Origin: Flavobacteriaceae bacterium
GTDB lineage: Bacteria; Bacteroidota; Bacteroidia; Flavobacteriales; Flavobacteriaceae
NCBI GenBank assembly: GCA_029243245.1
Contig: JAQWSK010000010.1
Coordinates: forward strand, 62,001-126,000
Reading direction: 5' to 3'
Length of the DNA: 64,000 bases
A program made the translations under genes and the position numbers. The notes below the pieces were generated by a model. It saw only the letters and a program-made list of their open reading frames with translations, was not told the DNA's origin and did no database searches. Positions 27,201 to 36,807 of this stretch are shown here, in pieces. Position 1 is the stretch's first letter. Each line of letters starts with the position of its first letter.

Positions 27201-30200
27201 TTAAAAATTTAAATTAAGTCCAAGTGAAACAATTCTTGGAGCGGGATAAGCTCCTCCATCAACACCAAAAGTTAATGCATCTGAACTTGCAACCTCTGGA
27301 TCCATCCCAGAATAATCTGTCATGGTAAGTAAATTAGTTGCAGAAACATAAACTCTCATATTATCAACCATACCAAGTCCTCTAGCAGCTAAATCTGCCG
27401 AAGAGAAATTGTATCCCAATTGTAAGGATTTTAGCCTAATAAATGAACCGTCCTCAACCATGAATGAGTTAGGGGCAGTTTCTCCGTTTTGAACACCCAT
27501 TGATAATGCAGGTTGACCAGTATTTGTGTTTTGAGGGGTCCAAGAATTAAGAACTGCATCAGTTCTTCCTCCATGTACAAATGTTGGGAAGTGACTAAAT
27601 ATTTTAACCCAATTGTACACGTCATTACCTTGAGAACCATTAAAGAATATTGACATATCCCAATTACCATAAGCTAAATTAGTATTAAATCCAAAAGTGA
27701 AATCTGGATGAGGACTACCAATTATAGTTCTATCAGAGTCATTAACAACACCATCTCCATTTGAATCAATAAAGTTAAGTCGTCCATTACTATCTAAACC
27801 ATCATGAGGTTTTCCATAAAAGTGAGAAATTGGATGACCAACAGCTGTTCTTGTCATAGCGCCTTCTCTATAGTTAGATCCAAAAGCAGGTGTGTCATTA
27901 ACTAGAGATATCACCTCGTTTTTGTAGGTGCTAATATTAAAATCAAAATTATATTTTAATCCAGAACTAGCTTCACTACCGTAACTTAATTGAAGATCAA
28001 CTCCTTTATTTTGTACTTCACCTTTATTTACAAAAGGAGCACCTGCATCAATTGCAGTAGTACTAATTACAGAGTTATCTCTAACAATTAAATCCTTAGT
28101 AGTGTTTATAAAGTAATCTACACTTCCTGATAATTTAGAATCCATCATACTAAAATCTAACCCTATATTTTGTGAAACAGCTGTTTCCCATCTTAAATTA
28201 GGGTTTCCTACGCTAGTAAGAGCTGCACCAGTACTAGCATTACCTCTTTCACCTGTAAATGAATAGAAGGCTGTACCTTCACTTAAAGCAGAAATATTAA
28301 CATCGGGGTTAGAAGCAGGTAAACTTTGGTTACCTATTTCACCATAAGATACTCTTAATTTTAAAGCGTTTATTAAACTGCTATTAAAAAAACTTTCTTT
28401 GTCAATAACCCATCCTATACTTCCTGAAGGAAATAAGTCATCTTGTTGATCTTCTGAAAATCTAGAAGTTTTATCAGATCGTATACTTCCCGTAAATAAA
28501 AATTTACGTTTGTAAGAATAACTAGCGTTAACGAAAGCACCTACTAAAGTATTTGAGTTTTCAGAAGCCCAATCAACATTAGGAGTACCCGTTCCAGTAG
28601 ACAAAAGAACAAAAGAAGGAGTGTCAAATAAGAATTGATTTCTAGTCATTTGATGTCCTTTAAAATAGTTTTTAACAGCCTCATACCCTAATAATGCATC
28701 AACAGCATGGTCTCCGAATGTTTTATTCCAATTAACCGTAGTAGACCAGTTCCATTCATATTGATTAAACACCTGCTCGTGTAGAGCTCCTCCTGAATTA
28801 GTTTCAGCTTCCGGAGTATAATCATCGAAAACTCTATTCATGAATGTTCTCGTTGTACCATTCATCGAAGTTCTAATATTTAGATTATCAGTCAGATCTA
28901 TTTGAGCATAAACACTCCCAATAATTCTAGTTGATTTACCATAGTCATCAGATGCTCTATTATGAGTAGCATATGGACTTGTTGCATTACCTAAATTATT
29001 AGATGTTACATAAATCCCTCCATAACTCCCATCAGTTGCAAGCAAAGGAATTAACGGAGACATTCTCATTGCTTCTTGAGTATATGACCCATGACTTCTT
29101 TCTTTTTCAGTACTAACATTTAATGTCTGACCTATTTTTATTTTATCAGTAACATTGAAGTCAGAGTTAAGTCTTATACCAAATCTCTCAAATCCAGACT
29201 CAATAATAATACCATCTCTCTTTAAATGATTAACTGAAAAATAAACATTTCCATCTTCCGAACCATTTAAAACAGAAACATTAATATTTGAGACTGGTGC
29301 TGGATCAAAAATTGCATCAAACCAATCTGTTCCATTAGAAAGAACATTTAAAGTTTTACCTCTTGTTTCACCTTGAATAGTGTTAGGAACAATAGCTGAA
29401 CCACCACTTCCATACTGAATATGACTAGGAGGTGTACCGTCATTAGCATAACTTTGCCATAGCATATCTCCATGTTGTTGAGCAGTTAATAAAGTAGGAA
29501 GATTATTTGCAGTTTGTGTACCATAAGATAAATCAACAGAAACTTTAGTTCCGTCAGTACCTCTTCCAGACTTAGTTGTTACTAAAATTACACCATTTGA
29601 TGCTCTAGCTCCATATATTGCAGCAGCTCCATCCTTAAGAACACTAATATCCTGAATATCATTTGGGTTTATAGCATTTAATACATAAGCATCCGTAGTT
29701 TGTACACCGTCAATAACATATAAAGGATCATTATTGTTTGGAGTACCATATCCCCTAATACGCACAATTGGTGCAGCACCAGGTTGACCGCTATTTATAA
29801 CAGTAACACCAGCTACTCTACCTTGAAGTGCTTCAGCAGCATTTGATACAGGAACTTTTATTGCATCAGCAACTTCAACAGTTGCTACCGAACCGGTTAT
29901 ACTTCCTCTGGCTTGAGAACGGTAACCCGTTACAATAATTTCTTCTAATTCGGAGTCAGCAGCCAAAGTAACGTTAATTTGATCTTGATCTCCAACGGTT
30001 ATTTCTTGAGTCGCAAATCCAACAAATGAAACTATTAATACATCACCTGATGAAGCTTCAATAGAATAATTCCCATCGAAATCGGTGCTAGTTCCAGTGT
30101 CAGTGCCCTTTACTTGGACCGTTGCACCAGGCAGCGGACCGTCTTCGCTATCAACAGTACCATTTACTGTTTGAGCATACATACCTACACTTAGCAATAA

Positions 30201-30242
30201 AGCTAAAAGTGTAAATAATGAGGTCTTGAAATTGTTTTTCAT
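27201..30242 (-). CDS. SusC/RagA-family TonB-dependent outer-membrane transporter 2
   Basis: 1,013 residues. Order of parts: signal peptide (ALLLSVGMYAQ), carboxypeptidase-D-regulatory-like domain, TonB-box-like ELEEIIVTGYRSQ, plug with SVLKDGAAAIYGARASNGVI, and barrel ending APRIVSLGLNLNF. The plug signature DGAAAIYGARASNG is one residue shorter than the DGSASAIYGSRGSSG of SusC1. The N-terminal module is almost the same as in SusC1 at the DNA level, but the barrel differs. It is the first gene of the 26-kb leftward locus and is divergent from the LacI-family gene, 227 bp away, which is the likely local regulator. Confidence 0.95.
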   Translation of the reverse strand: MKNNFKTSLFTLLALLLSVGMYAQTVNGTVDSEDGPLPGATVQVKGTDTGTSTDFDGNYSIEASSGDVLIVSFVGFATQEITVGDQDQINVTLAADSELEEIIVTGYRSQARGSITGSVATVEVADAIKVPVSNAAEALQGRVAGVTVINSGQPGAAPIVRIRGYGTPNNNDPLYVIDGVQTTDAYVLNAINPNDIQDISVLKDGAAAIYGARASNGVILVTTKSGRGTDGTKVSVDLSYGTQTANNLPTLLTAQQHGDMLWQSYANDGTPPSHIQYGSGGSAIVPNTIQGETRGKTLNVLSNGTDWFDAIFDPAPVSNINVSVLNGSEDGNVYFSVNHLKRDGIIIESGFERFGIRLNSDFNVTDKIKIGQTLNVSTEKERSHGSYTQEAMRMSPLIPLLATDGSYGGIYVTSNNLGNATSPYATHNRASDDYGKSTRIIGSVYAQIDLTDNLNIRTSMNGTTRTFMNRVFDDYTPEAETNSGGALHEQVFNQYEWNWSTTVNWNKTFGDHAVDALLGYEAVKNYFKGHQMTRNQFLFDTPSFVLLSTGTGTPNVDWASENSNTLVGAFVNASYSYKRKFLFTGSIRSDKTSRFSEDQQDDLFPSGSIGWVIDKESFFNSSLINALKLRVSYGEIGNQSLPASNPDVNISALSEGTAFYSFTGERGNASTGAALTSVGNPNLRWETAVSQNIGLDFSMMDSKLSGSVDYFINTTKDLIVRDNSVISTTAIDAGAPFVNKGEVQNKGVDLQLSYGSEASSGLKYNFDFNISTYKNEVISLVNDTPAFGSNYREGAMTRTAVGHPISHFYGKPHDGLDSNGRLNFIDSNGDGVVNDSDRTIIGSPHPDFTFGFNTNLAYGNWDMSIFFNGSQGNDVYNWVKIFSHFPTFVHGGRTDAVLNSWTPQNTNTGQPALSMGVQNGETAPNSFMVEDGSFIRLKSLQLGYNFSSADLAARGLGMVDNMRVYVSATNLLTMTDYSGMDPEVASSDALTFGVDGGAYPAPRIVSLGLNLNF
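29962..30242. repeat. Duplicated 5' module of susC (copy B; copy A at 20170-20450)
   Basis: Second copy of the 281-bp susC 5' module, differing from copy A at 8 positions by direct comparison, several of them synonymous. Confidence 0.9.
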
Positions 30243-30327
30243 TCTTTAATGTTTAAGTTAATTGATTGATTTCAATAAATCCGTGACTACAATATTACAT
30301 TATTTCTTTAACATATCCTTAACATTA
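30243..30327 (-). promoter_or_regulatory. Promoter and 5' untranslated region of susC2
   Basis: Homologous to the region before susC1. The -7-like element is TAATATTG on the minus strand (30290-30297). The same GATTT-ATTG-AAATC hairpin and AT-rich leader precede the ATG. Conservation fades about 90 bp upstream of the start codon. Confidence 0.6.
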
Positions 30328-30352
30328 AAGGACATAATCGTTACATTTATCA

Positions 30353-30368
30353 CGAAATTCGGCCGAAA
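30353..30368. promoter_or_regulatory. Candidate regulator site upstream of susC2
   Basis: CGAAATTCGGCCGAAA contains two overlapping palindromes, CGAAATTCG and TTCGGCCGAA, built from the same CGAA half-site as the site before susC1. It lies about 56 bp upstream of the susC2 -7-like element, nearly the same distance as in the other copy, and about 100 bp upstream of the LacI-family start codon, so it could serve both directions. Confidence 0.45.
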
Positions 30369-30469
30369 TATAGTAAATAAATCATTATTTGTTACATTAA
30401 TAATTAATTTAAACTCTAGATAGTAGAATGTATGTGCTTTAAAAGTACATTTTATTGCCTCCGACAACA

Positions 30470-31504
30470 ATGTCAAAGATAACTTTAACCCATCTTGCAA
30501 AAAAATTAAAAATTTCTGTAGCTACGGTATCTAAAGCTATAAACGGATATGCAGATGTTAATATAGAAACAAAGAAAAAAGTATTAAATCTTGCCAAGTC
30601 TTTGAATTTTACTCCAAACGCACAAGCAGCATTTCTAAGAACAAAAAAAACCAAAGTGATTGGTGTTATCATACCTCATATTAGCCATCCTTTTTTCAGC
30701 AATATTGTAAAAGGAATTCTAAATTCTGCAGACAAAAATGGGTACTTAGTTATACTCTTAAGATCAAATGAATCTTATGTTCATGAAAAAAAACTAGTTG
30801 AAAGATTATTAAAACATAACGTAGATGGAATTTTTATTTCATTAGCTCATGACACATATGATCTTAGTCACCTTGAAGAGGTTAAAAAATCAGGTGCTGT
30901 TTTAATTCAATTTGACAAAATTTCAAAAATACTAAATTCATCAAAAGTAGTAATAGATGACAGAAGAGCAGGATATATAGCTACTGAACATCTAATTAAA
31001 AATGGATGCAAAAATATTGTGCATTTTAGAGGCCCTTTACTTGCTCAGATTTCAATTGATAGATTTTTGGGATATAAAAAAGCTATAGAAGAATACAATT
31101 TAACTTTTGATAAAAATAAAGTCATACTCTTTGATCATTTGACTGACCAAGAGGGTTATAGAAAAATGAATGAATTTATTTCAAAAAAAATAAACTTTGA
31201 TGGACTGTTTTCAATATCAGATTATGCAGCGACAGGTGCAATAGAATGCCTTAAGAAAAACAATTTTCATGTTCCCAATGATGTTAAGGTAATTGGTTTT
31301 AGTAATTGGATTTTAACAGATAAACTAACTCCATCTTTAACTACAATAGATCATCCGGGTGTTTTGATGGGAAAAACTTGTTTTAATTTGTTTTTAAATG
31401 AGATAACTTCTAAAGCTAAAAAAGTGAAATTTAAATATGAAAAAAAAACATTCACTCCCAAGTTAATAATTAGAGAATCCTCAGTCTTAAACTATCAGGT
31501 CTAA
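30470..31504 (+). CDS. LacI-family transcriptional regulator
   Basis: 344 residues from the ATG at 30470; a TTG 15 bases earlier is also in frame but gives five extra residues not expected ahead of the helix-turn-helix. The DNA-binding domain reads [20 protein letters not shown] followed by [16 protein letters not shown], with the hinge helix near [16 protein letters not shown]. The remainder is a periplasmic-binding-protein-like sensor domain ([31 protein letters not shown], ending PKLIIRESS). It is divergent from the susC2 operon and its stop overlaps the convergent ruvB stop by 4 bp. Such regulators in Bacteroidota often control the adjacent uptake locus in response to an intracellular sugar or intermediate; the effector here is unknown. 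Confidence 0.93.
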   Translation: MSKITLTHLAKKLKISVATVSKAINGYADVNIETKKKVLNLAKSLNFTPNAQAAFLRTKKTKVIGVIIPHISHPFFSNIVKGILNSADKNGYLVILLRSNESYVHEKKLVERLLKHNVDGIFISLAHDTYDLSHLEEVKKSGAVLIQFDKISKILNSSKVVIDDRRAGYIATEHLIKNGCKNIVHFRGPLLAQISIDRFLGYKKAIEEYNLTFDKNKVILFDHLTDQEGYRKMNEFISKKINFDGLFSISDYAATGAIECLKKNNFHVPNDVKVIGFSNWILTDKLTPSLTTIDHPGVLMGKTCFNLFLNEITSKAKKVKFKYEKKTFTPKLIIRESSVLNYQV

Positions 31505-32520
31505 AATAGACCTCCCTGATTATTTTTAATTCTTCCCAAATGCTGATATGCTTTTTCAGTGACTTCCCTTCCTCTTGGAGTCCTAATAATAAAACCCTGT
31601 TGAATTAAAAAGGGTTCATAAACTTCTTCTATAGTTTCTCCATTTTCAGCTACCGCAGTTGAAAGAGTTGAAATCCCTACCGGCCCACCTTTAAACTTAT
31701 CAATTAGAGTAGTTAAAATTTTATTATCCATTTCATCCAAACCATAGTCATCAACATTGAGAGATTTCAATGCATATTTAGTGATTATTATATCAATATT
31801 TCCCTCACCCTTACTCTGAGCAAAAACTCTAACTCTTCTCAATAAGCCATTTGCAATTCTTGGAGTCCCTCTACTACGTCCAGCAATCTCAATAGCAGCT
31901 TTTTGATCAATTTCAACTTTTAAAATTTCAGCACTTCTTTCAATAATTGTAGAGATAAGTTCTTTTGAATAGTATTCAAGTCTACTGCTAATACCAAATC
32001 GCGCTCTCATGGGGGAAGTTAAAAGACCTGAACGAGTAGTCGCTCCTACAAGTGTAAATGGGTTTAAATTTATCTGAACAGCCCTCGCATTTGGTCCAGT
32101 TTCAATCATAATATCAATTTTATAATCTTCCATTGCAGAATACAAATACTCTTCAATAATGGGGCTTAAACGATGTATTTCATCAATAAAAAGTATATCT
32201 CTAGGTTGAAGGTTTGTAAGCAATCCTGCCAAATCTCCAGGCTTATCCAATACAGGGCCAGAGGTCATTTTTATACTTGTGTTAAGTTCATTAGACAAAA
32301 TATACGCTAAAGTGGTTTTACCTAAACCAGGAGGTCCATGAAACAATGTATGATCAAGAGCATCGCCTCTTTCATTTGAAGCAGCAACAAAAACTCTCAA
32401 GTTTTCTAATATAGCTTCTTGACCTGCAAAATCATCAAAACTTAATGGTCTTAATGCGCGATCAAAATCTTGTTCTTCTGAAGTGAACTGTTCATTAGTC
32501 GGGTCTAGATTCTCATTCAT
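31501..32520 (-). CDS. ruvB: Holliday junction branch migration ATPase RuvB
   Basis: 339 residues, standard length. Walker [10 protein letters not shown] at residues 62-70, Walker [10 protein letters not shown], sensor and arginine-finger region [18 protein letters not shown], and C-terminal winged helix ([20 protein letters not shown]). RuvB forms hexameric rings that drive branch migration with RuvA. The gene reads leftward, converging with the LacI-family gene, and precedes the oxidase genes by position only. A -7 element abuts the start codon (32525-32532), suggesting a separate, nearly leaderless transcript. Confidence 0.97.
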   Translation of the reverse strand: MNENLDPTNEQFTSEEQDFDRALRPLSFDDFAGQEAILENLRVFVAASNERGDALDHTLFHGPPGLGKTTLAYILSNELNTSIKMTSGPVLDKPGDLAGLLTNLQPRDILFIDEIHRLSPIIEEYLYSAMEDYKIDIMIETGPNARAVQINLNPFTLVGATTRSGLLTSPMRARFGISSRLEYYSKELISTIIERSAEILKVEIDQKAAIEIAGRSRGTPRIANGLLRRVRVFAQSKGEGNIDIIITKYALKSLNVDDYGLDEMDNKILTTLIDKFKGGPVGISTLSTAVAENGETIEEVYEPFLIQQGFIIRTPRGREVTEKAYQHLGRIKNNQGGLF

Positions 32521-32524
32521 TATA

Positions 32525-32532
32525 CAAAGATA
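32525..32532 (-). promoter_or_regulatory. Candidate promoter -7 element for ruvB
   Basis: Minus strand TATCTTTG matches TAnnTTTG exactly and ends 4 nt before the ruvB ATG. With transcription starting about 4 nt after this element the message would begin at or next to the A of the start codon. No TTG at the -33 spacing. Confidence 0.5.
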
Positions 32533-32593
32533 CCAATTTTCATAACCCAGTTAATTGATTAAATACCTAACAAAAATAAATTCTAAAAGTTAG

Positions 32594-34384
32594 TTAGTGC
32601 TGAAGTTCTTCTTCTCCCTTTTTTAATGGTATATTTTGAGGTATGTAGTCTTCATCATGGCCAGGCTTTGAATAATCATATGCCCATCTGTGAACATGTG
32701 GAATTTCACCATGCCAGTTTCCGTGAAAATGTTCTATTGGAGCAGTCCACTCTAATGTATTTGATTTCCATGGATTTTGCTTTGTTTTTTTTCCGTAAAA
32801 TATACTATGAATGAAATTATAAAGAAACACTAACTGAGCAGCCCCAGCTATAAGAGCAAACACAGTTATAACTACATTTATGTTTGCTAAATCATCAAAA
32901 TAAGGAAAATTGGTGTTGGTATAGTATCTTCTTGGAAGTCCTGCCATTCCAATAAAATGCATTGGGAAAAAAACACCGTAAGCACAAATAGCAGTAACCC
33001 AGAAATGAATATATCCTAAGTTTTTATTCATCATACGCTTAAACATTTTTGGAAACCAATGATAAACACCAGCAAAGAGCCCATATAAAGCAGAAATACC
33101 CATCACTAAATGGAAATGAGCCACAACAAAATATGTGTCGTGAACATTTATATCAAGAGTACTGTCTCCTAGGATGATTCCAGTTAATCCTCCAGATATA
33201 AATGTTGAAACTAGTGCTATTGAAAATAACATAGCAGGATTTAACTGCAAATTTCCTTTCCATAAAGTAGTAATGTAATTAAAAGCCTTAACTGCAGAAG
33301 GTATAGCAATTAAAAGTGTGGTAAATGTAAATACAGATCCTAAAAAAGGATTCATTCCAGAAATAAACATGTGATGACCCCATACTATTGTAGATAAAAA
33401 TGCTATTGCTAAAATAGATGCTATCATTGCGCGATATCCAAAAATTGGTTTGCGAGCATTAGTAGCAATTACTTCTGAAGTAATTCCAAGTGCAGGAAGA
33501 ATAACAATATAAACTTCGGGATGTCCTAAAAACCAAAAAAGATGCTCATATAAAACTGGTGAACCTCCTTGATAATGAAGAACTTCTCCTTGAATAAATA
33601 TATCTGAAAGGAAAAAAGATGTACCGAAACTTCTATCCATAATTAATAAAAGTGCTGCTGAAAGTAATACTGGGAATGAGACTATTCCGATTATTGCAGT
33701 TACAAAAAAAGCCCAAATAGTCAAAGGCAAACGCGACATAGTCATCCCTTTAGTTCTTAAGTTTATAACAGTAACAACATAATTTAATGCAGCCAATAAA
33801 GAAGAGGCGATGAAAACTGCCATAGAAACTAACCAAAGAGTCATTCCTGTTCCAGATCCAGGCTGTGCTTGAGGAAGTGCTGATAAGGGGGGATATACAG
33901 TCCATCCTGCTGCTGCTGGTCCAGCTTCAACAAATAATGAAGCTACCATTAAAGTACATGATAAAAAAAACAACCAATAAGATATCATATTCAAAAGACC
34001 CGAAGCCATGTCTCGTGCACCTATTTGTAATGGTATTAGAAGATTGGAAAATGTTCCACTTAATCCAGCTGTCAAAACAAAAAAGACCATTATTGTTCCA
34101 TGAATAGTTACTAATGCCAAATAAACATTTGGGTCCATCACTCCATCTGGAGCCCATTTTCCTAATAAAATTTCAAAAATTCCAAAAGGTTTTTCAGGCC
34201 AAGCCAATTGAAGACGAAATAGCAAAGACATTGCTATTCCAACAAACCCCATAAACAATCCAGTTATTAAGTATTGTTTAGCAATCATTTTATGGTCTTG
34301 ACTGAAAATGTACTTTGTTATAAAAGTTTCTTTATGATGATGTCCGTGGTCATCTTCATGAGAGTGTGCTGATTCTATTGACAT
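32594..34384 (-). CDS. coxA: Cytochrome c oxidase subunit I (haem-copper oxidase)
   Basis: 596 residues with about 12 transmembrane segments and a His-rich N-terminus (MSIESAHSHEDDHGHHHKE). Cofactor ligands are all present: H95 (VTIHGT) and H425 for the low-spin haem, H423 for the high-spin haem, and H288, H337 and H338 for CuB. The cross-linked Tyr is Y292 in HPEVY, which marks an A-type oxidase. The enzyme reduces O2 to water in the inner membrane while pumping protons. It is the last gene of the actABCDEF-coxB-coxA run, 11 bp after coxB, consistent with the ACIII-oxidase supercomplex known from Flavobacterium. Subunits III and IV are not in this cluster. Confidence 0.97.
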   Translation of the reverse strand: MSIESAHSHEDDHGHHHKETFITKYIFSQDHKMIAKQYLITGLFMGFVGIAMSLLFRLQLAWPEKPFGIFEILLGKWAPDGVMDPNVYLALVTIHGTIMVFFVLTAGLSGTFSNLLIPLQIGARDMASGLLNMISYWLFFLSCTLMVASLFVEAGPAAAGWTVYPPLSALPQAQPGSGTGMTLWLVSMAVFIASSLLAALNYVVTVINLRTKGMTMSRLPLTIWAFFVTAIIGIVSFPVLLSAALLLIMDRSFGTSFFLSDIFIQGEVLHYQGGSPVLYEHLFWFLGHPEVYIVILPALGITSEVIATNARKPIFGYRAMIASILAIAFLSTIVWGHHMFISGMNPFLGSVFTFTTLLIAIPSAVKAFNYITTLWKGNLQLNPAMLFSIALVSTFISGGLTGIILGDSTLDINVHDTYFVVAHFHLVMGISALYGLFAGVYHWFPKMFKRMMNKNLGYIHFWVTAICAYGVFFPMHFIGMAGLPRRYYTNTNFPYFDDLANINVVITVFALIAGAAQLVFLYNFIHSIFYGKKTKQNPWKSNTLEWTAPIEHFHGNWHGEIPHVHRWAYDYSKPGHDEDYIPQNIPLKKGEEELQH

Positions 34385-34395
34385 ATCTGTTTAAA

Positions 34396-35460
34396 TTATT
34401 GTATAAATTGAGCAAAAGTCTGCTGACTTTTTATCCATTTATTAAATTCTTGTTCCGTTTCAACTATAATTTTCATCTGCATAGTGTAATGAGAAGCTCC
34501 ACATATTTTATTACAAAGTAAAACATAATCAAAAATATATGGATCCAAAGCTTCCTCACCATTCGCAATTAATTCTTCACTATTAATTTTTCTGATTTCA
34601 TTTATTTTTCTAACCTTAGAAATAACATCAGTATCCATTCTCATTTGCTCAGTAGTTTTTGTTGGTGTAAAAGCAAATTCAGTAATCATTCCAGGCACAC
34701 AATTCATTTGAGCTCTAAAATGTGGCATATATGCAGAATGAAGAACATCTTGCGATCGCATTTTAAATATTATTTCTTTGCCTACTGGTAAGTGTAGTTC
34801 TTGAACAATTATATCATCAAGTCCATTGGGATCAGTAGCATCTATCCCAACAAGATTCTTTCCGTCAAAATCTTGAAGAAAACGAACATTAGCATCACCA
34901 AGCACATTGTCTTCTCCACCATACCTTGCTTTCCAATTAAATTGTTGTGCATAAAGCTCAACTACAAGTGCATCCTCATTTTTTTCAACATACATAATAT
35001 CATTCCAAGTGTATAATCCATACAATATTAATGCTGCTAAAACGATAGTTGGTATTATAGTCCATATTGCCTCAAGTCGATCATTATCAGCATAGAAAAA
35101 TGCTTTTCTACTTTTCTCTCCCCTGTACTTATAACTAAAGTAATGCAAGAAAGCTTGAGTAACTGTCTGAACAAAAAAGATGACAGAAAAAGTAACCCAC
35201 ATTAAAGTATCATATCCAGGACCGTGATCAGACGAAGCGTCTGGAAGTAAAACATCTCCCCACCTCCAAAAAGAAAATAAAGTCAATCCATAAATGAATA
35301 TTAGAAATACTAACATTAATTTACCTTGCATTTGATTATCATCATCATCTGCAATCTGAGTAGATTCTTCTTTTGGCTGAGATAATTCTAAAATTTTTGT
35401 GACCTGCCAAATTGAAACAGTTACAAGTATAAGTAGTATTAATGTTAAAAATATAGTCAT
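34396..35460 (-). CDS. coxB: Cytochrome c oxidase subunit II
   Basis: 354 residues. Several hydrophobic segments lie in the first half (IFLTLILLILVTVSIW, LMLVFLIFIYGLTLFSFW, WVTFSVIFFVQTVTQAF, WTIIPTIVLAALILYGLYTW), more than the usual two. The cupredoxin domain carries the CuA ligands H241 (LHSAYMPHF) and the cluster C316, C320, H324, M327 (LLCNKICGASHYTM). CuA accepts electrons from cytochrome c or directly from the ActE/ActA haems and passes them to subunit I. No haem c motif is fused, so it is not a caa3-type subunit. Located between actF and coxA with short gaps. Confidence 0.95.
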   Translation of the reverse strand: MTIFLTLILLILVTVSIWQVTKILELSQPKEESTQIADDDDNQMQGKLMLVFLIFIYGLTLFSFWRWGDVLLPDASSDHGPGYDTLMWVTFSVIFFVQTVTQAFLHYFSYKYRGEKSRKAFFYADNDRLEAIWTIIPTIVLAALILYGLYTWNDIMYVEKNEDALVVELYAQQFNWKARYGGEDNVLGDANVRFLQDFDGKNLVGIDATDPNGLDDIIVQELHLPVGKEIIFKMRSQDVLHSAYMPHFRAQMNCVPGMITEFAFTPTKTTEQMRMDTDVISKVRKINEIRKINSEELIANGEEALDPYIFDYVLLCNKICGASHYTMQMKIIVETEQEFNKWIKSQQTFAQFIQ

Positions 35461-35476
35461 CTTATCTATTACTTAT

Positions 35477-36796
35477 TTAATAATGAAAATGTTCACTTTC
35501 TTTCAAAAACGGATCCCCAGTTGTTAGTAAAGGAGCTTTTTCTAATGATTTAAAAGTAAACAGAATGAATAGTCCAAGAAAAAACATGAACCCGCCAATT
35601 TCTGGTATCCCTATAAACCATTGATCTCCTACAGCTGATGGCATTATCATATTATAAACGTCTATATAATGTCCTAAAACAATTACAATTCCTGCCATAA
35701 CAATTAAATAATTATTTCTTTTATAGTCTCTATTCATTAAAAATACTAATGGAAAAACAAGATTCATTGCTATCATACCAAAAAATGGTAAATTATAATC
35801 TTCAATTCTTGTAATAAAATAGGTAACCTCTTCTGGAATGTTTGCATACCATATCAACATGAATTGAGAGAACCACAAATAGCCCCAAAATATTGAAACG
35901 CCAAACATAAATAAACCTAAATTATGAATATGACTTGCATTAACATATTCTAGATACCCTATTGATTTAAGATATATAGTAACTAGTGCAATTACTGTAA
36001 TGCCTGTTACAAACATACTTGCAAAAACATACCATCCAAACAAAGTGCTAAACCAATGTGGATCAATTGACATAATCCAATCCCATGACATCATAGATTC
36101 TGTGTAGATATAAAAAACTAAAAAGCCAGCGGCAAGTCGGAAATTTTTCTTGTGATTTTTTAAATGATCTCCTTGATCTTGAGATATAGAAATTTTTCGT
36201 GAGATATAACGATAAAAATTCCAGCCTAATAAATAGAATACAGCTCTAACCAAAAACCATGTAGTATCTAAGTATCCTGATTTTCCTTGAATTAGTTCAT
36301 CATGCGCAACAACTTCAGGATCCATCCAAATAAATAAATGATTTAAGTGCATTACTGAAAGAACTAATATTATAAAAATAGTAATACTACCTGGAAGCAA
36401 ATATCCTGTAATTCCTTCCATAACTCTAAATAAAACTATTGACCATCCTGCTTGTGAAGCTCTATTAATCGCATAAAAGGCTAAGACTCCTAGAGGGATC
36501 ATAAAAAAGAAAAGTGCTGCAACATATAAAGCAGCCCATGGTCTATTTTGAAGTTGATGAAGTAAATGCTCACCATGATCTACTTCCTGTTTGTCTATGT
36601 CTGTCTCTGAACTTTCTTCCTTATAATGATTTAATGAAGTCCCGTGTTCTTCACCGTGTTGGATATCAGCAACCATCTCTTGAGCTTCAGAAATAGTTGA
36701 AGGGGCAGATAAAAAACCATAGATAAGACTCATCGATCCTAAGACCATAAGAATTATTGAAAGGTTTCTAATTTTTTTTGTAAATATATAATTCAC
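35477..36796 (-). CDS. actF: Alternative complex III subunit ActF (quinol:cytochrome c oxidoreductase membrane subunit)
   Basis: 439 residues with about ten hydrophobic segments (for example WAALYVAALFFFMIPLGVLAF, YLLPGSITIFIILVLSVMHL, YFITRIEDYNLPFFGMIAM). ActF and ActC are paralogous membrane subunits of the ACIII quinol:cytochrome c oxidoreductase. An acidic and His-rich loop (about residues 40-85) lies between the first two segments. The start is GTG at 36796, giving an N-terminus MNYIFTKKIRNLSIILM like other flavobacterial ActF proteins. It follows actE by 11 bp and precedes coxB by 16 bp. Confidence 0.92.
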   Translation of the reverse strand: MNYIFTKKIRNLSIILMVLGSMSLIYGFLSAPSTISEAQEMVADIQHGEEHGTSLNHYKEESSETDIDKQEVDHGEHLLHQLQNRPWAALYVAALFFFMIPLGVLAFYAINRASQAGWSIVLFRVMEGITGYLLPGSITIFIILVLSVMHLNHLFIWMDPEVVAHDELIQGKSGYLDTTWFLVRAVFYLLGWNFYRYISRKISISQDQGDHLKNHKKNFRLAAGFLVFYIYTESMMSWDWIMSIDPHWFSTLFGWYVFASMFVTGITVIALVTIYLKSIGYLEYVNASHIHNLGLFMFGVSIFWGYLWFSQFMLIWYANIPEEVTYFITRIEDYNLPFFGMIAMNLVFPLVFLMNRDYKRNNYLIVMAGIVIVLGHYIDVYNMIMPSAVGDQWFIGIPEIGGFMFFLGLFILFTFKSLEKAPLLTTGDPFLKESEHFHY

Positions 36797-36807
36797 TTTT
36801 TATATTA

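Noticed and set aside
30455-30469. TTG start 15 bases upstream of the LacI-family ATG
   Set aside because: The extra five residues precede the conserved helix-turn-helix start and an ATG is available at 30470.
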